A stretch of DNA of 64,000 nt, taken from the NCBI GenBank assembly GCA_947475995.1, contig CANJNI010000001.1, positions 62,001 through 126,000 of the forward strand, read 5' to 3'. The stretch is from Beijerinckiaceae bacterium (lineage in GTDB: Bacteria; Pseudomonadota; Alphaproteobacteria; Rhizobiales; Beijerinckiaceae). Made by a program: the position numbers and the translations under genes. The notes under the pieces are model-generated. The model did no database searches and had not been told where the DNA came from. It saw only the letters and a program-made list of their open reading frames with translations. Each line of letters begins with the position of its first letter. Position 1 is the stretch's first letter. Shown here in pieces: positions 36,234-45,391 of this stretch.

Positions 36234-37688
36234 TCAGACCGCGCGGGCGGCCCGCCCCGCCCGGAACCGGCGCAAGCGAAGAGCCAGGGCGCGAGGATAG
36301 AGCGCCGCGATCGAAATGAGATAGGCCGCGCCGCCCGCCGCCACCATCGAGCCGAGCTTGAGCCATTCGCCCGCAAAGGCCGGGTTTCGGTGCAGCCAGT
36401 TCACCGCAAGCGCCATGACGAGCGTCGCCACCGCGATCCGCCCGAAGGCGTCCCACTGCACCGGCAGTTCGAGCTTCCACACACACAGGAACGCCGCAAA
36501 CAGAAGACCCACGATGGTGCCGAACAGACAACCCGCCACGGCGCCGATGAGGCCGTGCGTGTAGGCGCCGAGCAGACAGGCCGCCAGCGTCGCGACGACT
36601 TCGACGCCGTTCAGCGATATCGTCAGATAGGTCTTGTCGACCAGAATGATGGTCTGGTCGAAGAAGTGGACGCGGAAGTTTTTCAGCGCGCCAGCCAGCG
36701 CCGCGAGCGGCAGCACCGCCAGCGTGACCTCCCGGAACGGCTCGGCGATCAGCAACGGCACCAGCACTGGCGTAACCAGTATGATGCCGACGGCCGTTGG
36801 CATCAGGATTCCCAGAAGCAGCCCGCCCCCCAGCGACAATTGCCAGAGAGCATCCTGCATCGAACCGTCCTTGATCTTGGCGACCGCGAGCGGATAGGCG
36901 GCGGCGGTGACCAGCATGGCGGCGACCGAAGACAGGCGCTGGCCGAGCCCCCAGCCGACCGACATAAGGCCGAGAGCCTCGATGCCGTTCATCTGTTCGA
37001 CCACGATGCGAATGCCGTTGCTGGAAAACCAGGAGATGGCGCCGCCGACGATCAGGGGGAAGCCGAATACTGCAGCCTTCCAGAGCTGGTCGCGGTCCGG
37101 TTTTGAAATGGCGACCGTCAGGCCCATGGCGCGCCAGGCCCAGAGCAGGCCCAGAATTTGCGCTATCGCAAAGCCCGCGAGCGCGGACTGCGGCGTCGGC
37201 GAGACCAGCGAGACCGCCCCGTAGGCGATGCCGAACCCGGCCACCGGTCCGAACAATTGCAGCACCGTATAGACAAGGATCAGGCCCCTCGCGCGGGCGC
37301 GCTCTGAAAAATGCGTGCCGATGCACCGCGACACTGTGAACAGCACCGTCCACGCAACGAGCCAGAAGGTGAGGTCCAGCCGGAACACGAGCAGCGTGCC
37401 GATTCCGAACATGGCTTGCGCAGCGGCGGAAATCCACAGGATCGTGTTTTCGGATTTCTGGAAGGCAATGTTCGAAACCGACTCCTGCCCGCCCAGAAAG
37501 CGCAGCGTGTATGCAGACCACCACGAGAGAAGCCCGATGAAGGCCAGCTCCTGCGCGGCCATAATGGTCGTCAGAACGCCATAGGCGTCCGGGGCCAGCC
37601 AGTGCGTCCACACGACAGCCGCGATGAATTGCGCCAGCGGGCCGAATAGCTGGGCCGGCATGTAGAGAATGGTCTGACGGATCAGCAT
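36234..37688 (-). CDS. Polysaccharide flippase (Wzx/MOP superfamily)
   Basis: A 484-residue integral membrane protein with about 12-14 hydrophobic helices and the polysaccharide-transporter opening MLIRQTILYMPAQLFGPLAQF. The Wzx-like role is to move the lipid-linked repeat unit across the inner membrane. It overlaps the preceding glycosyltransferase by 7 bp. It is well placed between polymerase, co-polymerase and glycosyltransferases for a Wzx/Wzy route. Confidence 0.9.
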   Translation of the reverse strand: MLIRQTILYMPAQLFGPLAQFIAAVVWTHWLAPDAYGVLTTIMAAQELAFIGLLSWWSAYTLRFLGGQESVSNIAFQKSENTILWISAAAQAMFGIGTLLVFRLDLTFWLVAWTVLFTVSRCIGTHFSERARARGLILVYTVLQLFGPVAGFGIAYGAVSLVSPTPQSALAGFAIAQILGLLWAWRAMGLTVAISKPDRDQLWKAAVFGFPLIVGGAISWFSSNGIRIVVEQMNGIEALGLMSVGWGLGQRLSSVAAMLVTAAAYPLAVAKIKDGSMQDALWQLSLGGGLLLGILMPTAVGIILVTPVLVPLLIAEPFREVTLAVLPLAALAGALKNFRVHFFDQTIILVDKTYLTISLNGVEVVATLAACLLGAYTHGLIGAVAGCLFGTIVGLLFAAFLCVWKLELPVQWDAFGRIAVATLVMALAVNWLHRNPAFAGEWLKLGSMVAAGGAAYLISIAALYPRALALRLRRFRAGRAARAV

Positions 37689-38785
37689 GTCTGCAGGCCG
37701 GGCTGGCGGGCAAGACCCGCGATCAACTCGATGACGCGCGCGTGGTCCGCATTGGCGTCAGCGAGCCAGCGGTTGAGGTTCGCCGCCGCGGCTTCGGCCT
37801 CTACTCGCCTCCAGCCGGGCTCTGCGGCGAGCGCCGCGATGCTGTCGGAAGCGGCGGTCGGGGCGGACGGATCAATCAGGACGCCGCATCCGCGCAGCAC
37901 TTCGCGATAGACCGGAATGTCCGACGCAACCACCGGAAGACCCGCATACTGGGCTTCGAGAAGCGGCAGGCCGAGACCTTCGTCATGCGATGTGGAAATC
38001 AGCGCATCGGCGGCGTCGATCAATTCGCGCACCTTTTCGATGGGCTGATAGCCGTGCAGCGTGACGCCGGGCGTCGCCTGCAACAGCCGCGCATCCTCGC
38101 CCCAGCCGAAACGGCCGACAATGTCGAGCGTCGCCTGCGGAAAATGACGGGCGCGCAATGCGGTCAATATTTCGGCGGCGGCCAGCAGGTTCTTGCGGGG
38201 CTCGACGGTGCCGAGCGCCAGCAGACGAAACGCGCCGGCGGACGAAGTCCGCGTCAACCGGTCGCCGTGGCCGACGCCAAAGACGTTGCGGACAGCCGGC
38301 CTGTAAAGCTCGATTTGCGCATCCGGGCGGCAGAAACGGCGAACTTCGTCGCGCGTCGTCTGCGAATTCACCAGAAAGCGCGGGAGCTTCTTCAGCGCGA
38401 AGCGAAACGGCGCAGCCATGTAGAGCTTGGCGCGCGGATTGAGATCCTGCCAGCGTGTGATGAGAAAGACGTCGTGGATGTAGGGCAGCACCCGCGCGCC
38501 GAACAGCGTCGCCAGCGGCGAAGGCGGAAAGCCCGGACACAGCAGAATGGCGGAGCGGTCGCGCAGCAGGCGCAAAGGAACCGACAGGCTTTGCCGCCAG
38601 ATCATGTCCGGCACGCCTGACGATCTGATGATCTGTACGTTCAACGGAGCCAACGCTTCGGCGGAAAAGAGTTCCAGCGTGATGCGCTCGATGCCGGTGA
38701 CGTGCCGACCGCAATGGGTGTGATCGACGAGAATGTTGGGCGCAAGCGGAGCAACCGCCGCACCTTGTGCGGCCGTCATCGTCAT
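37682..38785 (-). CDS. Glycosyltransferase family 4
   Basis: A 367-residue mannosyltransferase-like GT4 protein. The motif CGRHVTGIERITLELF near the N-terminus, LALGTVEPRKNLLAA at the donor domain and E-x7-E (DEGLGLPLLEA) mark the family. It is coupled on both sides: ATGA overlap with the polymerase-like gene and 7-bp overlap with the flippase. With manC in the cluster a GDP-mannose donor is plausible. Confidence 0.92.
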   Translation of the reverse strand: MTMTAAQGAAVAPLAPNILVDHTHCGRHVTGIERITLELFSAEALAPLNVQIIRSSGVPDMIWRQSLSVPLRLLRDRSAILLCPGFPPSPLATLFGARVLPYIHDVFLITRWQDLNPRAKLYMAAPFRFALKKLPRFLVNSQTTRDEVRRFCRPDAQIELYRPAVRNVFGVGHGDRLTRTSSAGAFRLLALGTVEPRKNLLAAAEILTALRARHFPQATLDIVGRFGWGEDARLLQATPGVTLHGYQPIEKVRELIDAADALISTSHDEGLGLPLLEAQYAGLPVVASDIPVYREVLRGCGVLIDPSAPTAASDSIAALAAEPGWRRVEAEAAAANLNRWLADANADHARVIELIAGLARQPGLQTC

Positions 38786-40092
38786 GCGCGGCTCCCGATC
38801 CGTCGCGGCGCAGCTTCGGGCCGCAGCATGGTGAGGATCATGATGACGAACATGCCGAAGGCGCAGGTCTTGGCCGACATGCTGACCGAAGTCGACGCCA
38901 GCAGATAGAAATAGATCAGCAGGATGCTTGTCCTTGCACCCGTGCGCGTCACGAGCAGCAGGCTGAAGGCTCCGAGCGCCGGAAAGAAGATGAAGCTCAT
39001 AGCCAGACCATTGATCAGGATGAAGGCGACCCAGAAACTCTCGATCCCGTATTCAATGCCTTCAGTATGTTGAAGACTGGTGATCAGCGCCTGATCCGGC
39101 CCGAAAACAAGGTCTTCCCATGAAACATAGTTAAACAACTTCAGCATGATCACGCGCGCTTTCGCGCTGCCGTTGTCATTGACGAAACGCTCGATCATCT
39201 GGTCGAAGAATCCGCCGTTGATCGCTGCGACCAGCAACGTCACCACGGCCGGCATGACCAGAAGGATCAAACCGGCCTGCAACAGGTCGGTGCGCGCCCC
39301 GCGCAGGAATTTCACAAAGCTCCACATGCCCACGAAGGACAGGAGCAACAGCGTCAACACGAGCGCCGAGCGCCCGCCGAACGCGATCATGCCCATGAAT
39401 TGCAGGCCGATGATGGCGGGCCGCAACAGCCTGGGCAGATCGCGGGCGCCGCCGATGCCGACCGTCAGAATATAGGAGCCTGTCATCATCGCATTGGCGA
39501 GTGGATGGCCGAGCAAGGCGGTTGAGCGCCAGTCGGCTTCGATGAGCAGCGTTCCGGCCACATATGGCGTCAGCCGATAGCCGCTGAGATATTCGTAGAG
39601 ACCGAGCAGTGCGTTGATGTTCAGCAGGAGATGAATGAGCAGCGCGGCGCGCTTCTTCTCGTCGTCCGCCATGCCCCCGGCAAGCACGAACAGCATGGCG
39701 GGCAGCATGAACGTGTCGATCAAGGGCGTAAACGGGGCCTTCCGGAGGATCGTGAAGACGATCAGAAAGGCCCAGGCGGCCAGATACATGGCGAGCGCTG
39801 GCGGCCTTGCAAATTCATTGACCAGCGAGAGCGGACGTCCGCTGGCGAAAGCCTTCATCACGAGCGCCATCAGGACGACCCAGCTTCCCGGGTGGACCTT
39901 TTCAAGAACGCTGCCGCCGACATCCTCGTAGCTGAATCCCCAATTGAAGAGCAGCATCGGCGACACGAGGAAGAACAGCGCGATTCCGCCGAGCGTCATG
40001 CCGCGCACGAGGCGTCCGGCGAGTCCCTCGAAGGCCCGCATGCGCCGCCGGCGTTCGGCGAACGCATATTCGCCGAGCGCGACGTCAGACAT
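38782..40092 (-). CDS. Wzy/VpsF-like polysaccharide polymerase
   Basis: A 436-residue membrane protein with about ten hydrophobic helices and large soluble loops, similar to VpsF/O-antigen-ligase-type proteins (LLGHPLANAMMTGSYILTVG is the conserved loop, with FGGRSALVLTLLLL after it). It is the likely polymerase of the EPS repeat unit. Its start overlaps the stop of the co-polymerase gene (ATGA). Sequence similarity among Wzy proteins is low, so the call rests partly on position. Confidence 0.83.
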   Translation of the reverse strand: MSDVALGEYAFAERRRRMRAFEGLAGRLVRGMTLGGIALFFLVSPMLLFNWGFSYEDVGGSVLEKVHPGSWVVLMALVMKAFASGRPLSLVNEFARPPALAMYLAAWAFLIVFTILRKAPFTPLIDTFMLPAMLFVLAGGMADDEKKRAALLIHLLLNINALLGLYEYLSGYRLTPYVAGTLLIEADWRSTALLGHPLANAMMTGSYILTVGIGGARDLPRLLRPAIIGLQFMGMIAFGGRSALVLTLLLLSFVGMWSFVKFLRGARTDLLQAGLILLVMPAVVTLLVAAINGGFFDQMIERFVNDNGSAKARVIMLKLFNYVSWEDLVFGPDQALITSLQHTEGIEYGIESFWVAFILINGLAMSFIFFPALGAFSLLLVTRTGARTSILLIYFYLLASTSVSMSAKTCAFGMFVIMILTMLRPEAAPRRIGSRA

Positions 40093-42365
40093 CAGGCGGC
40101 CCTCGCGGGCGCATCCGACAAGATGGCGCCGGCGAATTTACGCTTGCTGATGTCGAGATCGGCGAGCAACTCCTCGATCTCCGAGGCTTTCGCAGGGTCG
40201 TTGGCCGCAACGATCACCACATGATCGACGGCGTCCGCGACCATTTTCGCGTCGTCCGCATCTTCCAGCGAAGGGCCGTCGATCACCACGACATCGAAAT
40301 TATCGGAGATGCCTTCGAAGCGCGCCGTGGTGGAGCGCCGCGACAGGCGCTTCACGATGGAGGATTCGGATTCCATGATGGGCACGACATGCAACTCGCC
40401 GCGCGGTCCGTTTTCGACCGGGTAAATCACGCGCGTCTCGCCCGGCAGATCGATCAGCCCTGGCTGCGCGTCGCCGACGAGTTCACCAAGCGCCGGATGG
40501 GCGCGATTGGCGTCGATGAGCAGGACGACGGCGCCCCGCGCAGCTGCGGCGCGCGCAAGGTTGACCGCAATGCTGGTCGAGCCGCAACCCGCACTGGCGC
40601 CCGCAACGAGAATTGTGCGCGCTTCACCATGCGTCTTCGCTCCGGCTGACGGCGCGACGGCCTTGCAGAGCGTATCGATGGAAAGGCTGAAAGGCGATTT
40701 CGGATCGCGCAGATACATGTCCGAGAGCGAGGCCGCTTCGGCTGCGGCGGGCTTGCGCCGATTGATGAGGTCGCGCAGGCGCGTCACGGGATCGCGCTTG
40801 TCGGCCGCCGCGCGCACGCGCGGAATGGAGCCGATCACCTTGAGGCCGGAGGGCCATGCGGGCGCGGCGGGCGGGCGACGGGAAGCGCCAGTTCCGGCGC
40901 CGGCGGGCGCGCTTGCGTTCAGATATTCGTGGACGAGCGCGCCGCCCGATCCCACGAAGAGGCCTGTCGCCAGAGCAATCGCGAGGATCGCCATGGATTT
41001 GGGAGCCGAAGGCGCCTGCGGCGGGCTGGCGGGCGCGATGACGCGGGCGGACGCGCCCTCGGTGACGTCTGCCGAAATGCTTTCGCGAGCGCGCAGGAAA
41101 CGCTCGAAGACCACACGAGTCGCTTCTGCGTCTCGCTCGAGTTCCTTCAGTTCGACGATGGAGTGATTTGTGGAGTTCGTCGTCTTGCGGGCTTCCTCGA
41201 TGCGGCGGCCCATGTCGGCCTGCGAGGCGCGCGCAACCGCATATTCGTTCGATGCGGCTTCGGCGATACGCCGGGCCTCCTCGATGATGAGCTGGCGGGT
41301 GTCGCGCAATTGGGTCTGCACCTCGCGCAGGGCCGGGTGACGGTCGCCCAGCGTGGTGCGGTAATTGGCTTCCTGCCGGACGATTTCGGCATATTGCGCG
41401 CGCAGGCGATCCAGCATGGTCGACTTGATCGCGTCGGTGATCGCCTCGGGAACGCGCCCGGTCGCGACGATCTTCTGGATCTGCTCGTATTTGGACTTTG
41501 CTTCTGAGGTGCGCGAGCGGGCGCGGGCAAGTTCGGTCGTCAGTTCGCTCAACTCCTGCTCGTTGACGAGCTTGCCGTTGGCGTCCGTGATGCGATTGTT
41601 CTGCTTGAACTGCTGGACCTTGTTGTCCGCCTCCCGCACACGTTCGGCGAGATCGGCGACGCGCTGTTTCAGCCAGACAGAGTCGCGCCGCACGACATCG
41701 GATTTCGCGTCCTGCTGGTCCGCGATGTAGGCGTCGGCAATATCGTTGGCGAGGCGCGCAGCCTTCTTCGGGTCGAGCGAGGAGACTTCCACGTCGATCA
41801 CATAGGTGCGCTCGGAGCGCTTGACGGCGACGGTGCGGGAGAAGGCGGCAAGCGCGCGCGTGATGCGGTCCTCTCCCTCCGGAGCCGGGGAGGACAGGCC
41901 GATCAGGGCCATGATGCTGGCCCGCAGGCCCGGCTGCGTGGGCACATATTCGGGGTCGGCGCCGAGGTTCTCGCGGATCACCACACGCCGCAGCACCGTG
42001 TCGGACGACAGAAGCTTCACCTGGCTTTCCACCAGGGTGGCGTCGGGCGATATGTTCAGGTTGGCGGATTGCTCGGAACCCACCGGCCCCCTGCCCCGCG
42101 CGTCGACCAGAATCGAAACCGTGGCCGTATAGGTCTTTTTGGTGATCGCCAGATATGTCACGGCCATGCCGAGCGCGAGCGCGACGCAGACGGCGATGAA
42201 CTTGCGATAGCTGACCAGTATGGCGAGCATTTCGCGCAGGTCCGCGACCGCCCCCGGTGCAGCCTCGGCCGGAGCGGCGGCAAGCGAATCACCCCCGTGG
42301 CTCCGGAAAGCCTCAGGCTCGACGATCCGCGACGATCCTCGAGAATGCACCACGGGCACCAGCAA
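40092..42365 (-). CDS. Wzz/BY-kinase-like EPS co-polymerase with degenerate P-loop
   Basis: A 757-residue GumC/ExoP-type protein: cytoplasmic start, first TM at about 55-75, a Wzz periplasmic domain with long coiled coils, a second TM around residue 460, and a C-terminal ParA/BY-kinase-like domain. The P-loop reads GASAGCGSTS (nt 40572-40601), with Ser596 where the invariant Lys should be. Walker A' is LLIDANR and Walker B is VVVIDGPS. No tyrosine cluster ends the protein. It probably sets chain length without kinase activity. As the first minus-strand gene after an AT-rich gap it may carry the operon promoter. Confidence 0.9.
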   Translation of the reverse strand: MLVPVVHSRGSSRIVEPEAFRSHGGDSLAAAPAEAAPGAVADLREMLAILVSYRKFIAVCVALALGMAVTYLAITKKTYTATVSILVDARGRGPVGSEQSANLNISPDATLVESQVKLLSSDTVLRRVVIRENLGADPEYVPTQPGLRASIMALIGLSSPAPEGEDRITRALAAFSRTVAVKRSERTYVIDVEVSSLDPKKAARLANDIADAYIADQQDAKSDVVRRDSVWLKQRVADLAERVREADNKVQQFKQNNRITDANGKLVNEQELSELTTELARARSRTSEAKSKYEQIQKIVATGRVPEAITDAIKSTMLDRLRAQYAEIVRQEANYRTTLGDRHPALREVQTQLRDTRQLIIEEARRIAEAASNEYAVARASQADMGRRIEEARKTTNSTNHSIVELKELERDAEATRVVFERFLRARESISADVTEGASARVIAPASPPQAPSAPKSMAILAIALATGLFVGSGGALVHEYLNASAPAGAGTGASRRPPAAPAWPSGLKVIGSIPRVRAAADKRDPVTRLRDLINRRKPAAAEAASLSDMYLRDPKSPFSLSIDTLCKAVAPSAGAKTHGEARTILVAGASAGCGSTSIAVNLARAAAARGAVVLLIDANRAHPALGELVGDAQPGLIDLPGETRVIYPVENGPRGELHVVPIMESESSIVKRLSRRSTTARFEGISDNFDVVVIDGPSLEDADDAKMVADAVDHVVIVAANDPAKASEIEELLADLDISKRKFAGAILSDAPARAA

Positions 42366-42466
42366 ACCTTTTCAATTCCAGAACAATTGCCGCCGAAATA
42401 GCCAAGGGCGACATGTCGGCCCGCCTGCTCAACGGGCCTTGGAAAGAAATTGTTAGCTATAAATTC
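42366..42466 (-). promoter_or_regulatory. Probable promoter region of the minus-strand EPS operon
   Basis: This 101-base gap is the only sizeable one upstream of the six-gene minus-strand run. It contains an AT-rich core (AATTGTTAGCTATAAATTC, about 42448-42466) unlike the flanking coding DNA. No exact promoter elements are assigned; it also follows the GH10 gene, so a terminator could lie here too. Confidence 0.4.
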
Positions 42467-43603
42467 TTACCAAACGTTAACGCTGTCACGGCGTGATGCG
42501 GCGAGCGTGACGTCGCCTCTCGTAAAAACCTGCGAAACGGCCTCGTAGGCAGGCTTGCGGCGGAATTCGTCGTCAAACAGGAGCGGCCGCGGCAGGCGAG
42601 AGGCGGAGGGATTGCGCGCCAGCGCTTCATTCCGGTAGCCGCTGTAGCGGTCCGCCAGCTGCCACGTCACCAGCATCCGGACGCGCGGGACGGTCATGAC
42701 GCGCCGCAGGAATTCGGCGTATCGCTCCGCGACCTTGGCGTCGCGCTGGGCGGGGTTCGCCGGAAAGGCTTCGTCGTTCACGTCCATTTCGGTGATGTAG
42801 ATGTCGATCTTGCGGGTGGCGAGCTCGGCGACGAAAACCTCGAAAGCCTCGTCATTATAGTCCCACTGGGGCTGCAGATGGGCCTGCAGGCCGACCGCAT
42901 GCAGCGGCAGCCCCTGGTCGAGCATCGCGTCGACCAGTTGCAGGAGGCGCGGGCGAATGCCCTTGCCCCAGGAATTTTCGATCTCGCAATGAGCCTCGTT
43001 CAGGGTCAGACGCGCGGTCTTGTCGATGGAGCGCACACGGTTGAAGGCGCGCTTGATGTAGGACGGTCCCATCGCCTCCAGCCACGGGCCGGTGCGGAAG
43101 CCGAACTGCTTGCCGTGATCTGGCCAGAACGGCTCGTTCACCACATCCCATGAGTGCAGCTTGCCGGCGTAGCGGCTCGCGACCTTTTCGATGTGCTCGT
43201 CCATCACGCGGGCGGTCTCGGCGCCGTTGAGACGCTTCAGCCAGTCGGGCGCATTTTCGTTCCAGATGAGCGTGTGGCCGCGCATCAGCAGCTTGTTTCT
43301 TTCGGCGAAGTCGAGCAGCGCGTCGGCCGGGCCGAAATTGAACGTATCCTGACGCGGCCGCAGCACGTCGAACTTAAGCGCCATGTCGGTGGTGATGATC
43401 TTCGTCTCGGCCGCATACAGCTTGCCGTAGGCGGGATCTTTCAGCGCTTCCGACCCGATCGATGCGCCGAACAGGACGCCGGCCTTCTCGGCAAGCACGC
43501 CCAGTCCCGGTCGCGCCTGCGCCAGCGCTGCGGGCGGGAGCGCCGCCGCTGCCGCCGTTGCGCCCAGTCCCGAAAGAATCCCGCGTCGTGAAACGATGGT
43601 CAT
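42467..43603 (-). CDS. GH10 endo-beta-1,4-xylanase-like glycanase, Tat-exported
   Basis: A 378-residue GH10 enzyme. The twin-arginine signal MTIVSRRGILSGLGATAAAA is followed by the TIM barrel with RGHTLIWN, the acid/base glutamate in WDVVNEPF and the nucleophile glutamate in ITEMDVND. GGAGG lies seven bases before ATG 43603. Its position inside an EPS locus suggests it trims or releases the polymer rather than digesting plant xylan, which is an inference. It is divergent from the priming transferase. Confidence 0.9.
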   Translation of the reverse strand: MTIVSRRGILSGLGATAAAAALPPAALAQARPGLGVLAEKAGVLFGASIGSEALKDPAYGKLYAAETKIITTDMALKFDVLRPRQDTFNFGPADALLDFAERNKLLMRGHTLIWNENAPDWLKRLNGAETARVMDEHIEKVASRYAGKLHSWDVVNEPFWPDHGKQFGFRTGPWLEAMGPSYIKRAFNRVRSIDKTARLTLNEAHCEIENSWGKGIRPRLLQLVDAMLDQGLPLHAVGLQAHLQPQWDYNDEAFEVFVAELATRKIDIYITEMDVNDEAFPANPAQRDAKVAERYAEFLRRVMTVPRVRMLVTWQLADRYSGYRNEALARNPSASRLPRPLLFDDEFRRKPAYEAVSQVFTRGDVTLAASRRDSVNVW

Positions 43604-43824
43604 GGTGTGGCCTCCAAAAGCCGCCCGATCCGGACGAATCCGGCACATGAGTCCCGCTGTGAGACACATGAAGGCGCGCTGTCACGAAGGCTGCAGAAGG
43701 CGTGCCAGCGCTCGCCGGGTCCCGAAACGGGCGGCACGCCGATTACGGTCATTGGGGTGCGGCAGCCGATGGCGCTCCGGATTTGTACCGGGTCCGGCCA
43801 ACGGCGTTTCAAAACGAGGCACAG

Positions 43825-45306
43825 ATGTTCGCGGAACCCAAGATCGTCCCGGAAATCGGCACATTCCGTACCCGCCAGGCCACCCCGACGCGGGGACGCG
43901 GCAAGTGGAGCGCTGCGCTGAGCCGGAACACCGCTTCGGTGCGGGCCTTCTTCGGCGTGCTGGCGGCGGTCTGCGACATTGCCGCCATCGTGACGGCGGC
44001 CCTCATCACCGGGTCGATCTACCACGCCATGTTCTACGAGCAGGCCTGGATGATCGAAAGCTTCCTGCGCATCGGTTTTGTCATCGCCTCGCTGTTCGCC
44101 ATCCCGAACATGATGCGGCAGGAATATGAGACCAAGCGCTACCTGACCTACTCGGACCATGTGCGGCGCTGCTTCGCCATGTGGAACGTCGCCTTCGTCA
44201 GCGCGCTGCTTCTGGCGTTCGTGTCGAAGTCCACCGCCGACATTTCGCGCGGCACGGCGGTCCTGTTCTATGTGGGCGGCTTTGCGGCCATCTGCGCGAC
44301 GCGCTTCGTGCTGGTGCGCATCCTCAAGGACCACGCCCACCACGGCGGCGCGGCGGCCCGCCGGGTGTTCCTCGTCGGCTTCGAGGAAGACCTCCGGCAC
44401 TTCTCGGCGAAGCACGAGCCGTGGAACCTCGGCATGCGCATCGTGTCCGCCGCGATCCTGCGCGGCCCCGAAACCCTGAAGGACGATCTGGCGCTGGCGG
44501 CGGCTTCCGCCCGCGTGCTGCGCCCCGAGGACATCTACATCCTCGCTCCCTGGTCCGACCGCGAGACGATCGACGCCTGCATCAACGCCTTCATGCGCGT
44601 CCCGGCCTCGCTGCATCTCGGCCCCGAGCGCGTGCTCGAGAAGTTCGAGGACGTCCAGCTCGAACGCAACGGCTCGATCACCAGCATCAACCTCGTGCGC
44701 CGTCCGCTCTCGCTCTACGAAGTCGCCATGAAGCGCGCCGTGGACGTGTTGCTGTCGATCGTCGCGCTGGTCCTGCTGAGCCCCGTATTCCTGATCACCG
44801 CGCTGCTCATCAAGCTTGAATCGCCCGGCCCGGTGCTGTTCTTCCAGCGCCGCTACGGCTTCAACCAGGAGACGTTCCGCATCTGCAAGTTCCGCTCGAT
44901 GAAGACGATGGACGATGGACGCGATGTTCGTCAGGCGACTGCAGGCGACTCGCGCATCACCCGGGTGGGGCGCGTCATCCGCCGCCTCAACATCGACGAG
45001 CTGCCGCAATTGCTGAATGTGCTGCGCGGCGACATGTCGCTCGTCGGTCCGCGCCCCCATGCGCTCGCCCACGACCAGTTCTACGAACGCTCGATTTCCC
45101 TCTACGCGCGCCGTCATAACGTGAAGCCCGGCATCACCGGCTGGGCGCAGGTCAACGGCTTCCGCGGCGAAACCGACACGGAAGACAAGATGCGCGCCCG
45201 CGTCGAACACGATCTCTACTACATCGACAACTGGTCGATGGCGCTGGATCTTCGCATTCTGTGGCTGACCGTCTTTTCGAAGAAGGCCTACCAGAACGCA
45301 CTCTAA
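43825..45306 (+). CDS. Undecaprenyl-phosphate sugar phosphotransferase (polyprenyl PGT, WcaJ-like)
   Basis: A 493-residue priming enzyme of EPS synthesis. The N-terminal half has about four TM helices and a CoA-binding-like domain (RRVFLVGFEEDLRHF). The C-terminal catalytic domain has KRAVDVLLSIVALVLLSPVF, FRICKFRSM, DELPQLLNVLRGDMSLVGPRP and PGITGWAQVNG. It transfers a hexose-1-phosphate to undecaprenyl phosphate at the inner membrane. I start it at ATG 43825 rather than 43702 because the upstream part lacks homology-like character. Confidence 0.94.
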   Translation: MFAEPKIVPEIGTFRTRQATPTRGRGKWSAALSRNTASVRAFFGVLAAVCDIAAIVTAALITGSIYHAMFYEQAWMIESFLRIGFVIASLFAIPNMMRQEYETKRYLTYSDHVRRCFAMWNVAFVSALLLAFVSKSTADISRGTAVLFYVGGFAAICATRFVLVRILKDHAHHGGAAARRVFLVGFEEDLRHFSAKHEPWNLGMRIVSAAILRGPETLKDDLALAAASARVLRPEDIYILAPWSDRETIDACINAFMRVPASLHLGPERVLEKFEDVQLERNGSITSINLVRRPLSLYEVAMKRAVDVLLSIVALVLLSPVFLITALLIKLESPGPVLFFQRRYGFNQETFRICKFRSMKTMDDGRDVRQATAGDSRITRVGRVIRRLNIDELPQLLNVLRGDMSLVGPRPHALAHDQFYERSISLYARRHNVKPGITGWAQVNGFRGETDTEDKMRARVEHDLYYIDNWSMALDLRILWLTVFSKKAYQNAL

Positions 45307-45391
45307 CGACTTTTGACAAGTAGCGGCCGGTATGTTCCGGCCGGCGCTCCGATCTTTGAGGGAGCGTCAAGACGATTGCCGGGGATTGGAT

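Noticed and set aside
43600-45210. 536-codon minus-strand frame opposite the priming sugar transferase
   Set aside because: No domain features; the plus-strand protein carries all PGT motifs.
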